64,000 nt of DNA from Armatimonadetes bacterium UBA5352 (GTDB lineage Bacteria; Armatimonadota; Zipacnadia; Zipacnadales; UBA5352), in NCBI GenBank assembly GCA_002411015.1, contig DHPY01000104.1, positions 73,233 through 137,232 of the forward strand, given 5' to 3'. Under the pieces are notes generated by a model. The model saw only the letters and a list, made by a program, of their open reading frames with translations. It made no database searches and was not told the origin of the DNA. This document shows positions 50,463-60,301 of the stretch, piece by piece. The position numbers and the translations under genes are program-made. Within the stretch, counting starts at the first letter, position 1, and each line of letters starts with the position of its first letter.

Positions 50463-50490
50463 CCGCGTCCTCATCTCCAGGAAGCTGCGA

Positions 50491-52344
50491 CTACCGCCAC
50501 CATGGTGGGGCCGCAGGCTGTGCCGGACAGGCCGGTCCCTCCGGCGTCGGGACCTCCCGCGGCGTGCCCGCGAGGCCGCTCGCGGCATCCTCCAGTGCGG
50601 CCTCTGTTGCGCCGAGAGGTGCCGGGCAGGTTACGGCCGTCTGGCCACCAAGCTGGCCAATGGCCTCGGCTGCGACCGCTGCGGCCGCATCGGTGTCGAT
50701 CACTCGTGGTGTCAGCAGGAACACCAGTTCCGTGTCGGTTGATGTATTGCTGGCCGAACGGAAGAGCGGGCCGATGAGCGGCAGTTCGCTGAGGATCGGG
50801 ATCCGCCGTTCGGTGCGTTCCTGCTGGCGCTGCAGCAGTCCGCCGATGATGATCGTTTCACCATCGCGCGCGCGCACATTCGCCTCCGCCCGCCGCGTGC
50901 TAAGCCGCGGGATGCCGGTGTCGGCGTCGATCTCAACGATGTTCGAGACCTCACATTCCACGTCGGAGGTGATCTCCCCGTTACCTCCGGTCCATGGCGT
51001 AAGCTCAAGCGACACGCCCACACGCACTGTCTCGATCCGCTCCTGCTGGTCATTGCCCGATGAGTAGGTCATGCGGATGAATCGGTCGCGGCCGATGAAG
51101 ATGTTCGCGGTCTCACCGTTGAGCGCAGCCATGCGAGGCTGAGCGTGGATCTTGGCTGAGCCCTGATTCAGGAGGCCACGTATGCGCAGGGACAGCGTCT
51201 CGGTGTCCACGACGCCACCTGCGATGCCGAAGCTCTCCCCCTCCTCGTAGTCCACCTCGCCGGTGCGGGTGTTGCCGGAGAGCTCAGTATCGGGGCCGCC
51301 GTATGCCCAGCGCAGGAAGCTCTCCGCGGAGCCATCGCGCGTGACCTCCATCGCCACGACCTCGACCATGATCAGCGGCGGCGCGACGTCGATGCTGCGC
51401 AGGTCGCGCCCGATCTTGTCGAGCATCTGGCGCGGCGCCGTCACGACGATCGAGTTCTGCTGCGGATTGCGCCGCAGGTACTCGATCAGGAACGGAGGCA
51501 GCAGGCTCGCCGCGTCATCCACCTTAACGTAGGTGAGCGGGTAGGAGGTGGTGGCCGATCGGCCGTAGGTCGGCAGGTCGGTGGGGATGCCTTCCGAGAG
51601 CATCTGCACATCGCCCACGCTGGAGAGCGCGAGGCCGTAGCCGCTCGCAATGCCCTGCAGGACCTGCTGGGGGGTGAGGCCGGTGAGGTTCATCGAGACC
51701 TTTCGCCGCACCGCGTCGTCAACCGCGACATTCGCTCCCGCGGAGCGTGCGAGCTCAGCCACCACGCGGTGGATATCCGCCTTGAGCGCGCGCAGGGTCA
51801 CCATGCCGCCCTCATCGCAGGTGACCTCCAGCTCCTCCTTGCCGTCGCCGGCCGCCGCCGTGGTACCGGAGCTTGCAGCTGAGCTGCTCCCGTTGCCACT
51901 GCGCGGGATCGTTCTCTCAGTGCGGATCGTGAAGATCAGCTTCTGCGGGTCGGACTGATCGGCCATCTGGAAGGTGGCGGAATCCACCAGTTCGACCTGC
52001 ATCCTCAGCCCGATGCCATTGATCGCATCGCCAGGGATCGTGAAGCTGATGAAGCTGATCGGGTAGATGTCCTGCGGGCGAATGAGGTCACTGGCAAGCC
52101 CGGAGCGCGCGTTTTCGAGATCAACGATGATCTGACGCGTTCGGCTTCCCTGCTCGGTCCGCACCCGGTACTCGAGCATTCCATCCGCCTCAACGGTGAT
52201 CGTGGCACCGTTGCTGAGTGCTGCGGTAGTCACCTTGGTGACCGTGCAGTACGCATCCTGCGCGAGAGCAGGCGCGACGCAGACGAGGCCAAGGATGATC
52301 GCTGCATGCGTGACATGAAGGCCTGACACAACGATCCGTAGCAT
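50491..52344 (-). CDS. Secretin family outer-membrane protein with AMIN-like N-terminus
   Basis: A 617-residue exported protein (signal peptide to about residue 28, ALAQ). The N-terminal domain (residues 30-150) resembles the AMIN domain of PilQ. Next comes an STN/N0-like segment near residues 175-255 (VNMNLTGLTPQQVLQGI type), an N1-like domain with PPFLIEYLRRNPQQNSIVV, and the secretin barrel ending RIPILSELPLIGPLFR and ELVFLLTPRVID. Secretins form the outer-membrane gate of type IV pili and type II secretion. It is the third of three adjacent secretin genes and its ATG overlaps the previous stop by one base. The tail is Ala/Pro-rich. Confidence 0.88.
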   Translation of the reverse strand: MLRIVVSGLHVTHAAIILGLVCVAPALAQDAYCTVTKVTTAALSNGATITVEADGMLEYRVRTEQGSRTRQIIVDLENARSGLASDLIRPQDIYPISFISFTIPGDAINGIGLRMQVELVDSATFQMADQSDPQKLIFTIRTERTIPRSGNGSSSAASSGTTAAAGDGKEELEVTCDEGGMVTLRALKADIHRVVAELARSAGANVAVDDAVRRKVSMNLTGLTPQQVLQGIASGYGLALSSVGDVQMLSEGIPTDLPTYGRSATTSYPLTYVKVDDAASLLPPFLIEYLRRNPQQNSIVVTAPRQMLDKIGRDLRSIDVAPPLIMVEVVAMEVTRDGSAESFLRWAYGGPDTELSGNTRTGEVDYEEGESFGIAGGVVDTETLSLRIRGLLNQGSAKIHAQPRMAALNGETANIFIGRDRFIRMTYSSGNDQQERIETVRVGVSLELTPWTGGNGEITSDVECEVSNIVEIDADTGIPRLSTRRAEANVRARDGETIIIGGLLQRQQERTERRIPILSELPLIGPLFRSASNTSTDTELVFLLTPRVIDTDAAAAVAAEAIGQLGGQTAVTCPAPLGATEAALEDAASGLAGTPREVPTPEGPACPAQPAAPPWWR

Positions 52345-53996
52345 CAGATTCCTCTCCCGAAGGGAAGCTCCAGATTGGCGCCATCGCTCTCGTCGTCAAC
52401 GATCTCTGCTCCGATCAGGAAGACGATCTCACTGCACCGACCGGAGTCCTGCTTGTGTCCTGGAATGCCGTAGAGGCTGTCGCGGTTGCCGAACCTCGAG
52501 CTCTCCACGATCCCACCGCAAGCGATGAGAGTGCCACCGTTGGCCAGAATCAGGCTCACGGACGCCTCACGCGTGTCGACAATCGGCGGGCGTCTTGCGC
52601 CCCGGAAGGTACTCACGTTAAGGGCGACGTAGGCGCTGATAGCGTCCTCGGCGATGGCCCCCGCGCTCACGACCAGAGAGACGCCGGCCTCCGTGGAAGT
52701 GAGACTCAGATTGGAGCCATTCTCGAGGAACTGGTAGAACTGCCGGTCGCCAACGAATAGCCGCGCAGTCTGCCCCTGCTGCACGCGCAGTGATGGGCGC
52801 ACATCCACCTTGAGCTTGTCGTTCGTGTCAAGCGCCGTGATCTTGAGCACGAGGTCATCGAGTGACTGGTTGCTGTCCTGGATGCGCAGGCGGCCCTCAG
52901 CGGGGGTGGCACGATAGACCGTCGGTCCCTGGCGCAGGAGTGACCAGAGCGCCTCGCTTGCCTCGTCGCTCGATACCTCAACCATCGCAGTCGTGATCCG
53001 TACCGCATGCCCCGGCCGATCGAGCATGGCGACGTCTGCCTCAATCCGGTCGAGCAGGTTGGTAGGGCCGTAGGCGAGGATCGAGTCCTCGCGCTCGCCT
53101 GGCCGCAGGTAGCGCACGAGGAACTCAGGCAGCAGGTCCAGGGCCCTGTCCGCCGAGATGTGGCGCAGCCTGATCTCCCGGCTATCCGCGGCGGTGTACG
53201 CCGACAGCGCGGTGGGCAGTCCATCGTAGATGAACCACGTTCCCTCTGCCGTGGTGACTGTGAGGCCGAGGCTGCGTGCGACGGCTCTGAGGAACTGGTC
53301 GAGAGGAAGTCCCGTCAGTCGCATCGTCGCGAGCCGCTGCACGCGGTCGCTCACGGTGATCGTCGCACCGGAGCGCGTGGCGACCTCAGACACGAGTGTC
53401 TCGAGAGGAACGTTCACGGCGGCGACGTTGAGGAGCCCGTCGGCGAACTCCACGGAGAGGCTCTGTCTGAGGCCCTGATCGTAGCGGCGCTCGCGCTGGC
53501 TGGGCAGCAGCTCTTTGCGGTCGCTCCAGACTGTGATGACGAGCTCTCTGCCGGACTTGCCCTTGCGCAGGTCGTAGGCGGCGCTCCCGGGGTCCCAGTC
53601 CCATGTCCAGTCGGTTCGCTGGTTGTCAAGATCCACACTGCGGACATGCGCAGAGCGGTACAGACGCACCGTCAGCATCACTCCAACGCCCTCTCGCGAA
53701 TCTGAGGGCGTCTCGAGCTTGAGGTAGTTCACCGGGTAGCTGCTGATGTCCACGAACGTGCCGACGGACGAGTGCGCGTTCGCCAGCCACACCGGGAACT
53801 CATAGTCTTCATTGGTCTGGTACCAGTTCCCCGTCGTCTGCGCCACGAGTAGACCGTCGGCCTTAACTGTGATCCGCAGGCCGTTCGTGAGCTGCTCGAC
53901 GGCGACGTCGGTGATGTTGACCGCAAACTGCGTCTGAGCGACCGCGGGCGCGCTCGCCAGAAGCAGGAGCAGCACAGCGACGCGCGGCTTACTCAT
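52344..53996 (-). CDS. Divergent secretin-like protein
   Basis: A 550-residue exported protein (signal peptide to about residue 21). It keeps the AMIN-like domain (VNITDVAVEQLTNGLRITV), an STN/N0-like domain near residues 185-265 and the N1-like segment LLPEFLVRYLRPGEREDSILAYG. The barrel region is diverged: the conserved P-x-L-x-x-I-P-x-x-G-x-L-F motif is not recognisable, though SEIVFLIGAEIVDD remains at the end. It may no longer form a gate alone, and could assemble with its neighbours or act as an accessory ring. It overlaps both adjacent genes (8 and 1 bases), so translation is coupled. Confidence 0.8.
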   Translation of the reverse strand: MSKPRVAVLLLLLASAPAVAQTQFAVNITDVAVEQLTNGLRITVKADGLLVAQTTGNWYQTNEDYEFPVWLANAHSSVGTFVDISSYPVNYLKLETPSDSREGVGVMLTVRLYRSAHVRSVDLDNQRTDWTWDWDPGSAAYDLRKGKSGRELVITVWSDRKELLPSQRERRYDQGLRQSLSVEFADGLLNVAAVNVPLETLVSEVATRSGATITVSDRVQRLATMRLTGLPLDQFLRAVARSLGLTVTTAEGTWFIYDGLPTALSAYTAADSREIRLRHISADRALDLLPEFLVRYLRPGEREDSILAYGPTNLLDRIEADVAMLDRPGHAVRITTAMVEVSSDEASEALWSLLRQGPTVYRATPAEGRLRIQDSNQSLDDLVLKITALDTNDKLKVDVRPSLRVQQGQTARLFVGDRQFYQFLENGSNLSLTSTEAGVSLVVSAGAIAEDAISAYVALNVSTFRGARRPPIVDTREASVSLILANGGTLIACGGIVESSRFGNRDSLYGIPGHKQDSGRCSEIVFLIGAEIVDDESDGANLELPFGRGI

Positions 53997-55275
53997 CGGC
54001 GGCGGCCTCGTCCGATGGGAGGAAGCGCTCCATGACCGCTCGCTCCTGCTCTGCCGGAAGGTGCCCGGTCTGAGAGAGGAGACGCGCGGTCACGAAGATC
54101 GTGAGGTCCACGCTCGTCTTCTCGATGTCATGAGACTTGAAAAACTGGCCGATGATCGGGATGTCGGCAAGCAGCGGGATTCGCCCGCGCACTTCGCGGC
54201 TCTCGTCCTGCTTCAGGCCGCCGATGATCAGCGTCTGGCCGTCGCCGATACGCACGGTTGTGTCGGCCGAGCGCGTGGTCTTCTCCGGCAGGCCGGTGAT
54301 CGGCGAGATGGCGCCGAGGGTGGAGATCTCCTCCTCGATTGCGAGAATGATCTCGCCCTCCCCGCCAGTGAGTGGCCGCATCTCCAGCGATACGCCGGCA
54401 TCAATTGAGTTGCTGCGGCCCTGCCCCGGCAGGTAGACCGGGATCTCAAGGAACTGCTGCGTCCCAATGAAGATTCGAGCGCGTGATCCGCTCACGGTGG
54501 CGATGGACGGGCATGCGCGAACGCGGGCCTTCCGCGCGGTTACCAGCGCGTCAATATAGGCGAAGAAGTTCGTGGGCAGCTCAGCCAGCGCCGTGAAGCT
54601 CAGATCGCCGGTGACCGAGTCGCTGCGCATGCCGAGCGTGGAGTTGTCCCAGCCAACCTGCGCCGCGAAAGTGTCCGTGTCAACATCCGTGAACTCGACG
54701 ACCAGCACGTCGAGCATGATCTGCGCGGCGGGCTTGTCGAACTGCTCGATGTCCTCGCGGAAGCGGCGGAGAACCGGCTCCGGCGCCGAAAGCACTACGG
54801 CGTTCTGTGACGCGTTGGCTTTCACGTAGCGCGTCAGGAAAGCCGGCATCAGATCGCGTGCCTGGGCCGCGGAGACGTACTGGGTGGTGTACGAGCCAAT
54901 ATCCGAGAGCAGATAGGACGAAGGCGAGTTCGGGATGCCCTCGGAGAAGATGAATATGCCATCCACCTCGGCGAGGGAGAGACCGTACGTGTCCACGATG
55001 GTGGTCAGGATCTCCCGAGGGGGCTTGTTCACGAGATTGAGGGTGATCTTCCGGTCAACCGTGTCGTCCACGATGATCGGCAGGCCGCTCTCGTTCGCCA
55101 ACTGGCTGAGCAGGTCATGAGCGTCGGCATTGACCGCGAAAACGGAGACATTGCCATTCTCGCGAAGGATGGAGATTGACGACGCCGCCGCCTCCTCTGC
55201 CGACAGCGCGGATCCGGCCGGGGTGAGAGCCATCAGGACGAACAAGAGCAGAAGCAACCGGTTGCGGGCGTTCAA
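53989..55275 (-). CDS. Secretin family protein without AMIN domain
   Basis: A 428-residue exported secretin, the first of three in this operon. After a signal peptide (RLLLLLFVLMALTPAGSALS) come an N0/STN domain (VSVFAVNADAHDLLSQLANESG), an N1-like domain (LMPAFLTRYVKANASQNAVV) and a complete secretin barrel with RIPLLADIPIIGQFFKS and VDLTIFVTARLL. TTG at 55275 is taken as start because AGGAG precedes it by nine bases and the signal peptide follows directly; the longer in-frame version adds 48 Arg/Pro-rich residues. It lacks the AMIN-like domain of the next two proteins. Confidence 0.85.
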   Translation of the reverse strand: MNARNRLLLLLFVLMALTPAGSALSAEEAAASSISILRENGNVSVFAVNADAHDLLSQLANESGLPIIVDDTVDRKITLNLVNKPPREILTTIVDTYGLSLAEVDGIFIFSEGIPNSPSSYLLSDIGSYTTQYVSAAQARDLMPAFLTRYVKANASQNAVVLSAPEPVLRRFREDIEQFDKPAAQIMLDVLVVEFTDVDTDTFAAQVGWDNSTLGMRSDSVTGDLSFTALAELPTNFFAYIDALVTARKARVRACPSIATVSGSRARIFIGTQQFLEIPVYLPGQGRSNSIDAGVSLEMRPLTGGEGEIILAIEEEISTLGAISPITGLPEKTTRSADTTVRIGDGQTLIIGGLKQDESREVRGRIPLLADIPIIGQFFKSHDIEKTSVDLTIFVTARLLSQTGHLPAEQERAVMERFLPSDEAAADE

Positions 55276-55452
55276 AGCGATCCACTCCTGGCAACTGAAA
55301 CAGCGTCTGGGTTCCCTGAAGCCTGCCTGACGTTGTGGAGATGGCTGCCTTGCGCGCGGCGGCGGCGTGGAGACTACAGCCGACTCCCCCGGGACCGCAG
55401 ACGCACGTTGCATTCTCAACTAATTCCCATTCCACCTCCTTGCACTGGACAA

Positions 55453-57591
55453 TTATTGGAGGCGGAAGTTCATTCTGTTGCCGGGAACGACAATGCTGAC
55501 TAACAGATCGAACACCTGGGCACCACTGAGGCCGGAGCTTGTCAGGCGTACGGAGCGCCAGAGCGCCTCTCCACGTGATGGGGAGTTGGCCGCCCCGAAC
55601 GCGGCGTCGTTGCGTCCATTCGCGGGCTGAACGAATGCGCCGCGGCCGTCAACGCGCAGTTCTCCATCCACGTATACTTGAATGTCATCCCCCTGAACCC
55701 TCACCCGGTACGTGTGGAAGTCGGCGGTTGTATCCATCGGATAGATGAGGTTGCTGTGGTATGTCTCGATCCGATCGGGATAGAGCCCCACCCGCTCCGT
55801 CGCCGCGCCATTGCTCACCGTGATGTTGTTCCAGCCATCGAGCACCCGCACGACGGCCTCCACCTCGGCGGGGGCATCCGCCTCGGCCCCCCACGCGTGG
55901 GTGAAGTAGATGAAATCTCCGGCCGCCTCTCCCCGGTCGGCCACGAGCAGCGCCCCGTCCTGTAGCTCGGCGAACGCAACTCCCGGGCGAAAGGTGAGGT
56001 GCCGCCATGGCGTCCCGGGCAGAGCCTCCGCGGTCCACTCGACGGAGGCTGGCTCAGCGTCACCGTCAGCCGGCGCGCCTGCCGCAACGAACTCGATGGT
56101 GTTCTCGCCAGGCCGCAGGTCGTCCTCAGATAGGAGGAAGCTCAGCCACGGCTTCTCGTAGCGCCGCTCGGTGAGTTCACGGCCGTTCAGCAGCACGCTC
56201 AGGCGGTCCCCGGAGCCGGTCAGGACATGGCATGTGGCGACTGGAGAGAGCCCATCTGCGCGAGGCGCCGCGAGGTCATTGCCGATGAAGAGCGGTATGC
56301 TCCGGCGCTCGCCCGGCGCGAGACTGAGCGGCGTCTCGGGTGTCAGCACCGGGACGTTGCGCCACTGGGTGCCGCCGGCCAGCCAGTAGTCGGGGCTGCC
56401 GTAGGTGCGGCCGTTGGCGCCGCACACCGTCGCGAAGTAGGTCTTGCTGAGGCCGGCAAGCACATCCGGCTCACCGATCTCGCGCAGGAAACGCGAACGC
56501 GGGTTGAACATGTTGAAGATGTAGATGCCATCGACGCCGGCCTGCCACGCACTCGCGGTACGCGCTCGATAGCTCTCCTGCGAGCGGCGGCTGAAGGGTG
56601 CTGTGTCGGCCTGCACGCGCGAATCGCTCAGCCCTGCGTAGACCTTGACGCCGTAGCGGTGACCAAGCTCGGCGAGGTATCTCCACGGGTTCATGCGGAA
56701 GTAGCAGCTCCCGGTCATGATGTCCACAAGCCCCTCGTCCAGCCATGTCTCCAGATCGAGACCGAGCGCAAGCGCCATCTCCAAGGAATCGACCACGCGG
56801 ATCGCGACGAGGATCGGTCTGCCGCGCTCGCGGCCGACCGCCTCCGTCATCTCCCGGACCCGCCGCACGAAGGCGGTCATGATCGCGGTCTCTTCCTCCG
56901 ACGCGTGCTCGCCCCAGGCGGTGCTGCGGAAGAAGGAGGGATGGCGGAAGAAGTCCATCTCAATCCCGTCCACGTCGTAGTTGCGGCAGACCTCCTCGAT
57001 GATCGCGAGCATCTGCTCCCGCACCGCCGGCTGGGCGTAGTCCACCTGCGACCAGGAGCCATACGGTGGCCGGTTGTCCGCACTGCCGACAAGGCACTCC
57101 GGGTGCGCCTGCTTCCAGGCAGAGAAGTTCTCGGGATTGCTGGAGTCGTGCTGATCGTTCATCCGCTCAGACCAGAAGATCTCCTTATCGTGCCCATGGC
57201 ACCACTCCACCATGACCTTCAGCAGATCTGTGCCCTGCTCGATCAGCGCGGGGAGCACGTTGTTCGCGAAGCGGCCCTCCGTGCCCAGAAAGCTCTCGGA
57301 GACCTGCGAGTTGTGGCTGTGGCGCGAGAACGTGCCGCGGTTCGTGCAGTAGAAGATCGTGTCCACATGCGTGTCCTCGAGGCCCACCGTGCGCGCAGCC
57401 AGCATCGCCTCCGCGGTAGGAGCTTTCGCCGCGACGACCGCATCGCCGCCATCGTTGTTGAGGATGACCCGGCGCCTGCGCCCGAGCATCTCCGCGCGAA
57501 TCTGCTCGAAGGCGTCATCCTCCTGCGCGTGTGGTTGAGGCATGAAGCCAATTACTCCCGCGACCAGCATCAGCATGGTGGCCCAGCGCAC
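55453..57591 (-). CDS. Secreted family-10-like TIM-barrel glycosidase with C-terminal jelly roll
   Basis: A roughly 712-residue exported protein. Residues 60-400 form a probable GHL10-type TIM barrel with YDVDGIEMDFFRHPSFF at a strand end and YGVKVYAGLSDSRV later. Residues about 410-500 look like a beta domain. The last 180 residues resemble a concanavalin-like laminin-G fold (YRVRVQGDDIQVYVDGELRVDG), which often binds glycans. GTG at 57591 follows AGGAGG by eight bases, and the hydrophobic signal segment follows it. The product may act on a surface polysaccharide. It lies downstream of the divergent GH36-like gene. Substrate unknown. Confidence 0.75.
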   Translation of the reverse strand: MRWATMLMLVAGVIGFMPQPHAQEDDAFEQIRAEMLGRRRRVILNNDGGDAVVAAKAPTAEAMLAARTVGLEDTHVDTIFYCTNRGTFSRHSHNSQVSESFLGTEGRFANNVLPALIEQGTDLLKVMVEWCHGHDKEIFWSERMNDQHDSSNPENFSAWKQAHPECLVGSADNRPPYGSWSQVDYAQPAVREQMLAIIEEVCRNYDVDGIEMDFFRHPSFFRSTAWGEHASEEETAIMTAFVRRVREMTEAVGRERGRPILVAIRVVDSLEMALALGLDLETWLDEGLVDIMTGSCYFRMNPWRYLAELGHRYGVKVYAGLSDSRVQADTAPFSRRSQESYRARTASAWQAGVDGIYIFNMFNPRSRFLREIGEPDVLAGLSKTYFATVCGANGRTYGSPDYWLAGGTQWRNVPVLTPETPLSLAPGERRSIPLFIGNDLAAPRADGLSPVATCHVLTGSGDRLSVLLNGRELTERRYEKPWLSFLLSEDDLRPGENTIEFVAAGAPADGDAEPASVEWTAEALPGTPWRHLTFRPGVAFAELQDGALLVADRGEAAGDFIYFTHAWGAEADAPAEVEAVVRVLDGWNNITVSNGAATERVGLYPDRIETYHSNLIYPMDTTADFHTYRVRVQGDDIQVYVDGELRVDGRGAFVQPANGRNDAAFGAANSPSRGEALWRSVRLTSSGLSGAQVFDLLVSIVVPGNRMNFRLQ

Positions 57592-57742
57592 ATGGAGCAC
57601 CTCCTGGACGGGCGGGCGATGCGCCCGTTCTGTGACAGCGGCCATTCCACCCCGCCGCCGATTGCACCTCGCGGCAGGAATGTATCTTTCGCGGGAGAAT
57701 GACGCCGGAGCAGCGATCCATCTAACGCTGAGGTGAGCCGCT

Positions 57743-60283
57743 ATGGCTGATGCTCACGTGACGCTGGCGAACCAGTTCATCACGCTCGAATTCCTGCCCG
57801 GCACTCTCCGTGCAACCAACCACCGCTCCGGCAGCGTGACCGAGTTTGCGCTGCCCGGGTTCGCGGTGGTGATGGCGGGCGAGGAGATCCCGGGAAGTCG
57901 CTTCGGTTGGCAGGAGCCTGAGGCCGCGTCCGACCGCGTCACTCTCCGCGGCGAGTGCAGCACCTGCGCGATGACCGCCGAGGTCAGCTACCTGCTGGCG
58001 GAGGACGAGCCGTGGTTCCGCAAGCAGGTGACTCTGCGCGCGACACAGCCGCTGCAGACGCCGGACCGCGTCATCGTGGACGTGCAGGAGACGCCACCGG
58101 CGCCGATCCGGCGCGTCGGCTACGGCATCCGCGGCGGCCCCGGTGGAGAGGAGATCGAGGACCTCGCGACTTACGCGCCGCAGCCCGGCTGCGGCTACCC
58201 GGTGTGGGCTGGCGACTGGTTCGCCGGCCTGGAGCATCCAGCTGCGTTCGCCGTGCCGCGCGAGCGCCTGGAGCTTTACCACCACCCGGTATGGGATGAG
58301 GAGGGTGTCATCGCCAGCTTCTCCGCGGTCTTCGGCGTCGCCGGATCGCACGAACAGGTCGCCGAGGCGTTCATGGACTACCTCTGGCGCATCCGCAAGC
58401 CCCGACTCGAGCAGCCCTTCGTCACCTTCACGAGCGGCTGGTCAACGATGCCTCTCGGTGGTGGTGAGTACATCGACTGCCTCGCATCTAACGAAGCCTT
58501 CCTGCGCTCGATCGTGGAGCTTGGGCTGCGGCCGGACGGGATGGGTATCGATGCTGGCTACTTCGACCGGCAGTCTCTCTTCCGGCTGAAGGAGGATCCG
58601 GATGACTCGGATGCGCTCTTCATCCGGTTCGGCGAGCAGGTGCGCGAGGCCGGGATGGAGCTGTCGGTGTGGGTGAGCCATAACGGCCGCACGGGGATGG
58701 ACATGGAGTGGATCAAGCAACAGGGCTGGGAGACGGGCTCGGGGCCCGGTAGCTACCCGTGGGGCGAGTACGTGGTGATGATGCAGCCGGGCTTCGAGGA
58801 GGCGCTGGCGAAGCGCTTCAGCGAGATCGTGGGGCGCGCCGGCGCAAAGCACCTCAAGATCGACTGGGACAACGAGTGCGCCACGAACGGGCACTTCACC
58901 GAGCGCTATCCAAGCTACGACCACGTGCGCGAGGCCTCCATCCTCGCGTTCAATCGCATCGAGCGGGCGATGCGTAAGGCCAATCCCGACCTGATCACCC
59001 GCAATGGCTGGTGGCCGAGCCCCTGGTGGCTGCAGCATGCCGACCATGTCTGGCTCGCAAGCTCCGGCGATGGCGAGTACGCGGCTCTCCCCTCCCGCAC
59101 GATGCGAGACCGCGACAACACCCATCGCGATGAGATGTACTACCAGCACCTCGTGCGGGCGGAGACGCCGTTCCCGAACGATGCCTACGACAACCACGGT
59201 TTCGCGCACGCGCTGGCGAACCCGTTCCGCGAGCAGCCGCACACCTGGGTGGACAACGCCGTCCTGCAGTTCATGCGCGGCTCCACCTATCTGCACATGG
59301 CGGTCTGCCCGGAGAGTCTGACGCAGTGGGAGGCCGATCAGGTGCAGCAGGTGCTCGACTGGCTGCACTATCACGCAGCCGAACTCGGCACGCGAGGCAC
59401 GCGCATAGTCGGCGGCAGTCCGGCGAGTGGCGCCATCTATGGCTACCTCCATCCATCGGCGGACAGCGCATGGCTCGTGCTGCGCAACCCGTCGCCGCAG
59501 CCGCAGGCGTGGGGCGATCAGCAGCGCCTCAGCTACGAACTCGGCTGGGTGCCGGGCACGTGGCGGCAGGTCTACCCGTACTGGCAGGACCTCCCGCAGC
59601 TTCGCGCGATCACGATGCTCGGTCATGAGGTCCGGCTGCTGCGGCTTGAGCGCGAGGAGCTGCCGGATGCCTCGCCCATCCCCGGTGCGCCCTTCATGGC
59701 GCGCGCAGTTGTGGGCGGCACGGAGTACCTCTTCCCGGGAGCGAGGCCGATGACGGATGGGATCGGCCCGACACTGCACCCGGACATGCAGATACCCGAG
59801 ATCATCGCCGAGCCCCTCGGAGAGCAGAGCATTGCCGACGGCGTGCGGATGGGCTGGTACTGCGGCATTCCCCATCGCTTCGCGGGTGGAGAGATGCTCG
59901 TCACAGTGCGCGGCGCGGAGGCGGACCTCGACTCGCTCACCGTCTGCCTCGACGTGAGTCGCTATCGCACGGGCGGCAAGGCGCATCGGATCGCCGCTGA
60001 GCGCATCTTCCGGAACGAGCAGCGCGGCTACGGCACGAGCTTCTTCCTGCCGCCACTGGGGGCGCGGGAGCGCGACGATTATGCCTTCAGCATACCCGAC
60101 GGTGGCTGGTGCTCGCTGATGCTGAGCATCCTCGGCGAGGGCGCCGCGCGCGTGCGCTGTGAGCCGTGGATCACCGGCTGGGAGGGCCCGGCGCGCAGGA
60201 CGATCGTGCGCGCGGAGGCGCCGATGGATGGACCGCTGCCGCCGATCCACCCATATGGCTTCTCGCGGTGCCTGAAGCTCTAG
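57743..60283 (+). CDS. GH36-type alpha-galactosidase-like glycoside hydrolase
   Basis: An 846-residue protein with an N-terminal beta-sandwich, a central TIM barrel and a C-terminal beta domain, the plan of clan GH-D enzymes. The candidate nucleophile is Asp 374 in HLKIDWDNEC, matching the K-x-D motif of GH27/GH36. The segment NGWWPSPWWLQHADHVW near residue 425 resembles the region leading to the acid/base Asp. MELSVWVSHNG near residue 310 fits the preceding strand. There is no signal peptide. GAGGTGAG lies five bases before the ATG. It is followed 18 bases later by a large membrane protein gene, a likely uptake partner. Confidence 0.78.
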   Translation: MADAHVTLANQFITLEFLPGTLRATNHRSGSVTEFALPGFAVVMAGEEIPGSRFGWQEPEAASDRVTLRGECSTCAMTAEVSYLLAEDEPWFRKQVTLRATQPLQTPDRVIVDVQETPPAPIRRVGYGIRGGPGGEEIEDLATYAPQPGCGYPVWAGDWFAGLEHPAAFAVPRERLELYHHPVWDEEGVIASFSAVFGVAGSHEQVAEAFMDYLWRIRKPRLEQPFVTFTSGWSTMPLGGGEYIDCLASNEAFLRSIVELGLRPDGMGIDAGYFDRQSLFRLKEDPDDSDALFIRFGEQVREAGMELSVWVSHNGRTGMDMEWIKQQGWETGSGPGSYPWGEYVVMMQPGFEEALAKRFSEIVGRAGAKHLKIDWDNECATNGHFTERYPSYDHVREASILAFNRIERAMRKANPDLITRNGWWPSPWWLQHADHVWLASSGDGEYAALPSRTMRDRDNTHRDEMYYQHLVRAETPFPNDAYDNHGFAHALANPFREQPHTWVDNAVLQFMRGSTYLHMAVCPESLTQWEADQVQQVLDWLHYHAAELGTRGTRIVGGSPASGAIYGYLHPSADSAWLVLRNPSPQPQAWGDQQRLSYELGWVPGTWRQVYPYWQDLPQLRAITMLGHEVRLLRLEREELPDASPIPGAPFMARAVVGGTEYLFPGARPMTDGIGPTLHPDMQIPEIIAEPLGEQSIADGVRMGWYCGIPHRFAGGEMLVTVRGAEADLDSLTVCLDVSRYRTGGKAHRIAAERIFRNEQRGYGTSFFLPPLGARERDDYAFSIPDGGWCSLMLSILGEGAARVRCEPWITGWEGPARRTIVRAEAPMDGPLPPIHPYGFSRCLKL

Positions 60284-60301
60284 GCGGGCAGGGGCGATCC
60301 A

